Positions 14,529 to 16,117 of a DNA stretch of 16,117 bases are shown in pieces. The stretch is taken from positions 1 through 16,117 of the forward strand of contig JAIKWN010000173.1 in the NCBI GenBank assembly GCA_024684665.1, in the 5' to 3' direction. The translations under genes were made by a program, and so were the position numbers. Numbering within the stretch: the stretch's first letter is position 1; each line of letters opens with the position of its first letter. Below the pieces are notes generated by a model. That model saw only the letters and a list, made by a program, of their open reading frames with translations, made no database searches and was not told where the DNA came from. The stretch comes from Clostridiales bacterium (lineage in GTDB: Bacteria; Bacillota_A; Clostridia; Christensenellales; Aristaeellaceae).

Positions 14529-15803
14529 TTATTCTCCTTCCACCCTCGGCACCACGGTGGAGCCGTTCGGGATGACATAGATGCTCTTGCCGGAAAGATC
14601 CGCTGCTGCGAGGAGTGAATACGGATCGGAGAACGCTTTGATGCCCATGGGAGCGAGAGTTTCCCGGGGAACGGAGGTTAGCATGAGAATCCGGTATCTT
14701 TCCGCTTGCTCACAGTTCAGCAGGAAGATATAACCCGGAACAGTGAAGCCTGCGCGCAGCTTTTCCGCGAAGCTCCCGTCCGTGAGGGGCCCGATCCAGT
14801 CGAAATACTCCGCTGGGCCGCCTCCGTCTCGCGCCTCGATGAGGAGGATCAGTGTTCCTCCCGGTTTCAGCGCCCCTTCTACGTTGTCGATGGTCTTCGT
14901 GCCCTGATACAGCGACATATCCTTCGGGAAGCCACCGCAGGAGGCGATCACAATGTCTGCACGCTCCTGGATAGGTGCCCGGTAGATGTCGTCTACCGCC
15001 CGGCAGCCTGTCTCCCATGCGCGCATGTAATCGCCGGCAAAGATGTGGGAGAGGCGCATGTCCGCGTTCATCACGAGGTTTACTGTGAAGAGCCGGGGCA
15101 GAAAACCAGCGGCTTCGCACATGTCCAGGTGCAGCGGATTGCCGGCTGTTACCCCGTTGCCGATTCTGCCGCTGGAGCGGAAGAACTGCGGATCCAGGGC
15201 GAAGGCGTGGTTCTGCCGGATGGTAGAGAGTGCGGCGATACCGGGCAGGATGCTCTTGCGGCCTCCCCCGTAGCCTGCCATCACGTGATGCGTGCAGGCT
15301 CCCAGGGTTATGACCCTGTCCGCCTCTGCGGCTATACGGTTGATGAGCACGCGGGTACCGAACGAAGTCGTACCGAGGAAGACGGAATCCCTTGCCCGAC
15401 AGTCGTGGTTTACGACCCGAACCCGTTCAAACACGCTGTCCGTTACAAGCATCCGAAACTCTTTTTCATCTCCGCCCAGATGGGTGCCATTGGCCACGAG
15501 AATGGTGATTTTCTCATCCGGGACGCCGCAGGCATTCAGTGTGTTCACGAGGTGCGGGATGACGAGATCCTGCCGCATCCAGAAGCGGGACAGGTCGGAA
15601 ACTACGAGACAGACGCTTTCTCCGGGCCGTATCCATTCCGAAAGGGCTGGCTTGTTGATGGGGTTTGAAAGCGCCTCCGACAGCGCGGCAGGGATGTCCG
15701 GGATGGGCGGCGTATCGTGCCCACGCAGAACAGCGAGGATTTGTTCCTCTGGAAGGGACAGGGTTACGACGTCGTCGCCATAGCGGAACGTGAAATCCTT
15801 CAT
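14529..15803 (-). CDS. LarA-type nickel-pincer-dependent hydroxy acid racemase (DUF2088 family)
   Basis: 424 residues, the usual LarA length. The key residues of L. plantarum LarA are in near-identical register: His108 in ANGTHLGG; His173 and Lys183 in HHVMAGYGGGRKSILPG (the lysine that carries the nickel-pincer cofactor); and His199 in RQNHAF, the nickel ligand position. Asp70 and Arg73 in VSDLSRF correspond to the early substrate/cofactor segment. The family racemises lactate, but homologs act on malate, aromatic and longer hydroxy acids and some sugar acids, so lactate is only a default. The cofactor-building genes larB, larC and larE are not in the window. The SD AAGGAG (plus-strand 15809-15814) is 5 bases from ATG. 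It is first in the unit with the aminotransferase. Confidence 0.92.
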   Translation of the reverse strand: MKDFTFRYGDDVVTLSLPEEQILAVLRGHDTPPIPDIPAALSEALSNPINKPALSEWIRPGESVCLVVSDLSRFWMRQDLVIPHLVNTLNACGVPDEKITILVANGTHLGGDEKEFRMLVTDSVFERVRVVNHDCRARDSVFLGTTSFGTRVLINRIAAEADRVITLGACTHHVMAGYGGGRKSILPGIAALSTIRQNHAFALDPQFFRSSGRIGNGVTAGNPLHLDMCEAAGFLPRLFTVNLVMNADMRLSHIFAGDYMRAWETGCRAVDDIYRAPIQERADIVIASCGGFPKDMSLYQGTKTIDNVEGALKPGGTLILLIEARDGGGPAEYFDWIGPLTDGSFAEKLRAGFTVPGYIFLLNCEQAERYRILMLTSVPRETLAPMGIKAFSDPYSLLAAADLSGKSIYVIPNGSTVVPRVEGE

Positions 15804-15819
15804 GGTTTCTCCTTGTGTT

Positions 15820-15837
15820 GCGTTGTCCGGGCAACGC
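15820..15837 (-). promoter_or_regulatory. Hairpin in the LarA 5' untranslated region
   Basis: GCGTTG and CAACGC form a perfect 6-base stem with a 6-base loop, ending 6 bases upstream of the ribosome binding site. It could modulate translation; no known riboswitch class was recognised. Confidence 0.4.
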
Positions 15838-15856
15838 CGGGACAGATTTTTTGCGC

Positions 15857-15885
15857 ATTATACCACAGCAACGGGAAAATGCGTG
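15857..15885 (-). promoter_or_regulatory. Extended -10 promoter of the LarA unit
   Basis: On the minus strand TATAAT (plus 15862-15857) is a perfect -10 preceded by TGTGG, an extended -10. The -35 at 17 bases (CACGCA) is poor, suggesting dependence on the extended -10 or on an activator. The -10 overlaps one arm of an inverted repeat (15860-15889). Confidence 0.7.
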
Positions 15886-15889
15886 GTAT
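15860..15889. promoter_or_regulatory. Inverted repeat overlapping the LarA promoter
   Basis: ATACCAC (15860-15866) and GTGGTAT (15883-15889) are perfect 7-base inverted repeats 16 bases apart, with one arm over the -10 box and the other at the -35 position. This is a plausible operator for a dimeric regulator. Confidence 0.45.
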
Positions 15890-15895
15890 CTACGC

Positions 15896-15922
15896 AAAAA
15901 AACCTTCCCCATCAGGGGAAGG
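15896..15922 (-). terminator. Rho-independent terminator of the upstream ABC gene
   Basis: On the minus strand CCTTCCCC-TGAT-GGGGAAGG (plus 15922-15903) is a perfect 8-base stem with a 4-base loop followed by seven Ts. It lies 18 bases after the stop of the substrate-binding protein gene and separates it from the LarA promoter. Confidence 0.95.
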
Positions 15923-15940
15923 CAGAATAGACGCATGGAA

Positions 15941-16117
15941 TCAGAAGAATAGGGCGCTGACGTCGAAGGGTTCGTCGATCATGCCGGAGTCGAACATAAA
16001 GTCCGCTGTCTTCTGAAACCCCTCCCGGTCGGCGTCGGTGATTTCCGCGGAAAAATCGTAAGCCGCATACATGTCCCGCACCGCCTCCGGTGAGAGATCG
16101 AGGTATCTTCCAGCCAG
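15941..16117 (-). CDS. C-terminus of an NMT1/SsuA-like ABC substrate-binding protein (partial)
   Basis: The minus strand is open from the window edge to TGA at 15943-15941, giving 58 residues; the start lies outside the window. The segment MYAAYDFSAEITDADR, then FQKTADFMFDSGMI and PFDVSALFF, follows the pattern of the last helices of NMT1/ThiY/SsuA-type periplasmic binding proteins (thiamine-precursor, nitrate/sulfonate and related importers), where a Thr-Asp-Ala-Asp then Thr-Ala-Asp-Phe pattern precedes Asp-Val-Ser-x-Leu-Phe. The ligand is unknown. A strong terminator follows, so it is a separate transcript from LarA, though possibly functionally linked. Confidence 0.75.
   Translation of the reverse strand: MAGRYLDLSPEAVRDMYAAYDFSAEITDADREGFQKTADFMFDSGMIDEPFDVSALFF

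Noticed and set aside
13768..14580. Plus-strand open frame of 270 codons opposite the aminotransferase
   Set aside because: The minus strand encodes a complete aminotransferase with the PLP lysine; this is its antisense shadow.

Overview
The window looks like a stretch of chromosome from an anaerobic Firmicutes-type bacterium, most likely a Clostridia relative. GC content is roughly the mid-to-upper 50s by eye. Shine-Dalgarno sequences are strong and purine-rich (AGGAGG-like), ATG, GTG and TTG starts all occur, and the promoters are sigma-A type. The taxonomic guess is weak. The sugar-binding protein lacks a lipobox, which is unusual for a typical monoderm Firmicute and may point to a less studied clostridial lineage.

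Layout: (1) The 3' end of an unrecognised gene (1-228) is followed by a terminator-like hairpin. (2) A ROK-family regulator (405-1571) has its own consensus promoter. (3) A nearly contiguous eight-gene sugar operon (1749-9413) starts from a second consensus promoter with a palindromic operator candidate over the transcription start. It encodes a PfkB sugar kinase, a ribulose-phosphate-3-epimerase-like enzyme, a 6-phospho-3-hexuloisomerase-like SIS protein, a DUF4432 mutarotase-like protein, a D-lyxose/D-mannose-type cupin isomerase, and a ribose-class ABC importer (double ATPase, permease, binding protein). It ends at a strong terminator. (4) A three-gene unit (9665-12023) encodes a TRIC/UPF0126 membrane protein, a KDPG/KDPGal aldolase and a DgoK-like sugar-acid kinase. 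(5) DNA polymerase IV (dinB) follows at 12098-13315. (6) On the minus strand, converging on dinB, lies a two-gene unit encoding a LarA-type nickel racemase and a PLP aminotransferase (15803 down to 13375). Upstream of it is the 3' end of an NMT1/SsuA-like ABC substrate-binding protein with its own terminator.

How the genes work together: the ROK protein probably represses the sugar operon. The importer brings in a monosaccharide. The mutarotase and cupin isomerase would convert it to a ketose, PfkB would phosphorylate it, and the epimerase and SIS isomerase would steer the phosphate ester to fructose-6-phosphate or the pentose phosphate pool. The exact sugar cannot be read from sequence. Pairing a C3-epimerase-type barrel with a hexuloisomerase-type SIS protein and a lyxose isomerase is the most interesting feature of the window. 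The aldolase/kinase pair would cleave 2-keto-3-deoxy-6-phosphogalactonate-type intermediates, but no dehydratase is present here. The LarA/aminotransferase pair suggests hydroxy acid or keto acid/amino acid interconversion of unknown substrate. No mobile elements, CRISPR arrays, tRNA or rRNA genes were seen.
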